30,630 nucleotides of DNA from Apostichopus parvimensis (Eukaryota > Echinodermata > Holothuroidea > Aspidochirotida > Stichopodidae): positions 36,252 to 66,881 of the forward strand of contig KN884765.1 of NCBI GenBank assembly GCA_000934455.1, written 5' to 3'. The first letter of the stretch is position 1. Every line of letters starts with the position of its first letter. Shown here piece by piece: positions 28,778 through 30,630 of the stretch. A model generated the notes under the pieces. The model searched no databases. It was not told where the DNA came from and worked only from the letters and a program-made list of their open reading frames with translations. Made by a program: the position numbers and the translations under genes.

Positions 28778-30630
28778 CTGTGTTTGAAAGAGGGGGAAAA
28801 TGGTAAAAAGAGGTCAAAGATTTATGGAGAGAAAATATATCTGTTAGTCAGTAACACAAAAGGCATGGAAATGATAATCATATCATGATCATAAGATCAT
28901 GATGAAACAATTCTTGCTAAAATATGCATTTTTTTGGGAGGTGGGAGGGGGGGGGGGGCAATTCTATCAAATAAGGACGAGAGATTCAAACTTTGCTTTG
29001 CTTAGTTACACTGAGAGCTTTCTATTGTCAAAATCATTATTATTATATTTTTTTTTTAAGTTCCATGATCAGGGATAAAACAATTATGTCATTGTTCTGG
29101 AGGGGTGTGTAGTTATATTTAGGGCCAGTGGAGTCACAGCGGTAACAGGTTCTCACGCTCCCATGACAGTTAGCCCCCGACCAGTTCACACCAGGGACCA
29201 GGTCACACCCTACCTGTGGTCGACGCAAAATCGGTTCCCCTAAATGGTCATGATAGTTCGCGCACCTAATAAATAACACTTGCTGTTTGTGGTACATACT
29301 AAATGAAATTGCTTCAGTATTCTTGTAGAGATTCGGGTAGTTGGGACGAACAGGTGGGCATTTGGAGCCTGCACACTGGCAACGAGCCCGTGTTACCACA
29401 ACCACCGTCCCTGTTCACAAGTAAGCAATATCACTCAAGCATATTCCCATTTCTCTTCTAATCAGGAAGATGTACATATGCACACAGTCATACATTTTGT
29501 ATGATGAATGACATTACTAAAGCCAATATTCCCATAGTGCACATGAATACTTTACGACTATACGTAAAACCAAACCAGGCACACGGGCCTACATACCGGT
29601 TATATATTGTACAGAAGAACACCCCCACCACTCTCCCCCTTCGCCACCTATTCGACGTACCACCATATATCCCCAAATACCATTATGAGCGTAATCATAC
29701 CTCAGAGGTAGAACATAAACCTTTTCGGTGTCCTTGATGGGGTCTCTAAACCATGTCCCTTTCAGATTATCTCTCCACTCCTTCATTGTATACGGCGCGG
29801 ATACGTTGTCCAGTTTGCTACAAGGGTCTGGAATGTAAAAGACATATCAAGTGGCATCCATTTGCGAGTTGTGTGACTAATAGATTTCATCTCAAAGTTA
29901 TAGTATAGTATAGTCAATGCCGTCGATAGTCGGAGTGGCGTCGATACGATAGTCGGAGTGGCGTCGATAGTCGGAGGGGCGTCGATAGTCGGGAGTGGCG
30001 TCGATCGTCGGAGGGGCGTCGATAGTCGGGAGTGGCGTCGATAGTGGGTTCGGCGTCGATAGTTGTAGTGGCGTCGATAGTTGTAGTGGCGTCGATAGTC
30101 GGAGTGGCGTTGATAGTCGTAGTGGCGTCGATAGTCGGAGTGGCGTCGATAGTCAATGGCGTCGATATTCGGAGTGGCGTTGATAGTCGGAGTGGCGTCG
30201 ATAGTCGGAGTGGCGTCGATAGTCGGACTGGCATCGATAGTAAATGGCGTCGATAGTCGGACTGGCATCGATAGTCAATGGCGTCGATAGTCGGAGTGGT
30301 GTGAATACATTATTCCTTACCCCAAAACAAACCCCGTGCTTGGGGTGTATCCCCATGAGCCCTTCCCGCCAGTCATGCAAGTCAAAACTTATACCCCCAT
30401 ATACACATTTTAACTGAACCGAGTTTCCCTCCTCCAGCCTCCATCTCCACCCATACATCCCGCCGCTCTATTAAGTAACTGGTCCTAGCCTAGTTACTCA
30501 CTGCTATGCCCTGGCTTATTCCAGTCATAAAAAAGTGTTGTATCCAATTCTTCTTCTTCATCCGTATGTTTGCAATCTGCCAGGCGTTTCTTCAGCCCTT
30601 GGATCTCCGTCAGTAACTGAGCGGTGTCAC
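28132..30630 (-). CDS. Olfactomedin-domain protein with coiled coil (3' part, 3 exons)
   Basis: Join on the minus strand: 30630-30502, 29827-29701, 28777-28132, giving 299 residues to the stop. Phases fit exactly: exon 1 ends with one base, exon 2 begins with two and ends with two, exon 3 begins with one. The order is a charged coiled-coil segment, one short linker, then a full olfactomedin domain of about 255 residues. The domain runs from the cysteine of NPCSKLDNV through GTWFRDP, YTQGSGMVAYNGSLYYN, DIDFAVDESGLWVIFA, GNCFVICQVLH and SYNPYDQKLYGWDNGH. The Cys near the start and the one in FVICQVL match the disulphide pair known in olfactomedin domains. Such proteins are normally secreted and oligomerise through the coiled coil. 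The signal peptide and upstream exons lie beyond the window. Which subfamily (noelin, gliomedin, myocilin or an invertebrate-specific group) cannot be told. Confidence 0.93.
28778..29042 (-). other. Olfactomedin intron, 3' part
   Basis: Intron (whole intron 29700-28778) with a run of 12 G on the plus strand (28947-28958) and a perfect 9-bp hairpin with a 4-base loop, atcatgatc-ataa-gatcatgat (28882-28903). Confidence 0.6.
29043..29410 (-). CDS. Cysteine-rich open frame, possible alternative exon
   Basis: Lies inside the olfactomedin intron, same strand. From a plausible acceptor (ttgtgaacag, first exon base 29410) the frame is open for about 122 codons to TAA at 29043. It has eight cysteines (RCQCAGSKCP, FIRCANYHD, VGCDLVPGVNWSGANCHGSV, RTCYRCDS) and a NWS glycosylation sequon. 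Its complexity and composition look more like real protein than the surrounding intron. It enters in phase 1. That fits the donor of the coiled-coil exon (30502), so skipping exon 29701-29827 would give a non-olfactomedin C-terminus. It does not fit the donor at 29701. A GTGAGA at 29151-29156 could also end it. I recognise no family. It may equally be a chance frame or a relict of another gene. Confidence 0.3.
29411..29700 (-). other. Olfactomedin intron, 5' part
   Basis: 290 bases between the OLF exon donor and the cysteine-rich frame. The frames on both strands here are shadows or read-through; nothing else is seen. Confidence 0.5.
29701..29827 (-). CDS. Olfactomedin gene, exon with start of the OLF domain
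   Basis: 127 bases with acceptor cattccag and donor gtatga. With the carried base it encodes NPCSKLDNVSAPYTMKEWRD, then NLKGTWFRDPIKDTEKVYVL and PL. The pattern Cys, then G-x-W-x-x-D-P, then VYVL is the classic first segment of the olfactomedin domain. Confidence 0.9.
29922..30300. repeat. 18-bp CpG-rich minisatellite, 21 units
   Basis: Consensus gtcgatagtcggagtggc on the plus strand. I count 21 units: most are 18 bp, with 19-bp (extra g), 16-bp (gtcgatagtcaatggc) and one 23-bp variant. Variants such as ttgtagt and ggaggggc recur in neighbouring units, as expected from local slippage or conversion. It lies in the intron between the coiled-coil exon and the first OLF exon. Because 18 is a multiple of three and most units lack stops, several frames stay open on both strands (SDYRRH, TIDATP, LSTPLR). 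None is in frame with the flanking exons. Confidence 0.95.
30301..30501 (-). other. Olfactomedin intron after the coiled-coil exon
   Basis: Unique intron sequence between the donor at 30501 and the minisatellite; a short open frame here continues into the repeat and shows no family. Confidence 0.5.
30502..30630 (-). CDS. Olfactomedin gene, coiled-coil exon (partial)
   Basis: From the window edge the minus strand reads DTAQLLTEIQGLKKRLADCK, then an acidic HTDEEEELDTT and LFYDWNKPGHS. It ends at agca with donor gtgagt, so one base is carried over. Leucines at heptad-like spacing suggest the end of a coiled coil, and the single cysteine could form an inter-chain disulphide. Length and start are unknown because the exon runs off the window. 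Confidence 0.8.

Noticed and set aside
29783..30458. Long repeat proteins (RRHSDY, TIDATP, GVDSRS) over the minisatellite
   Set aside because: Open frames are a by-product of an 18-bp period without stops; several frames on both strands are open and none joins the exons in phase.

Overview
This is a piece of an animal (metazoan) nuclear genome. It is AT-rich, the genes are split by introns of about 1 to 3 kb, splice sites are canonical GT/AG, and the non-coding part is full of homopolymer runs, microsatellites, tandem repeats and small transposon remnants. No bacterial or organellar signal is seen. The intron-rich GRK gene, an olfactomedin-domain gene with an upstream coiled coil, and the style of the repeats suggest a marine invertebrate, perhaps a deuterostome such as an echinoderm. 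That placement is inference from general resemblance, not from a diagnostic marker.

Plus strand, 1 to about 17.6 kb: the 3' part of a G protein-coupled receptor kinase gene of the GRK4/5/6 subfamily. Nine exons can be joined with every splice phase consistent. They run from just after the glycine-rich loop (1238) through the catalytic loop, the DLG motif, the kinase C-lobe, the AGC tail, the terminal RH helices and the amphipathic membrane-binding helix. The last exon starts at 17380 or 17388. These two closely spaced acceptors give very different C-termini. The N-terminal RH domain exons lie upstream of the window. The introns hold a 547-bp foldback element (1674-2220), a 165-bp MITE-like element with a perfect 6-bp target duplication (14484-14648), a LINE 3'-end remnant (about 16340-16785), a four-copy 115-bp tandem repeat (about 10470-10940), a 33-bp triplicate and a long polypyrimidine tract.

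About 17.6 to 28.0 kb: no convincing gene. The stretch holds possible 3' UTR of the kinase gene, a 72-bp triplicate with an internal hairpin, an array of four ATTGG-containing repeats, a C-rich duplicated tract, a 12-bp tandem repeat and an ATT microsatellite.

Minus strand, 30630 down to 28132: the 3' part of an olfactomedin-domain gene, convergent with the kinase gene. A partial coiled-coil exon (30502-30630), an exon carrying the start of the olfactomedin domain (29701-29827) and a terminal exon with the rest of the domain (28132-28777) join in perfect phase. A possible AATAAA lies about 115 bp past the stop. The intron between the first two exons holds a CpG-rich 18-bp minisatellite of 21 units. 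The other intron holds a same-strand cysteine-rich open frame that may be an alternative terminal exon. The two genes have no obvious functional link: one encodes an intracellular kinase that desensitises receptors, the other probably a secreted or extracellular protein.
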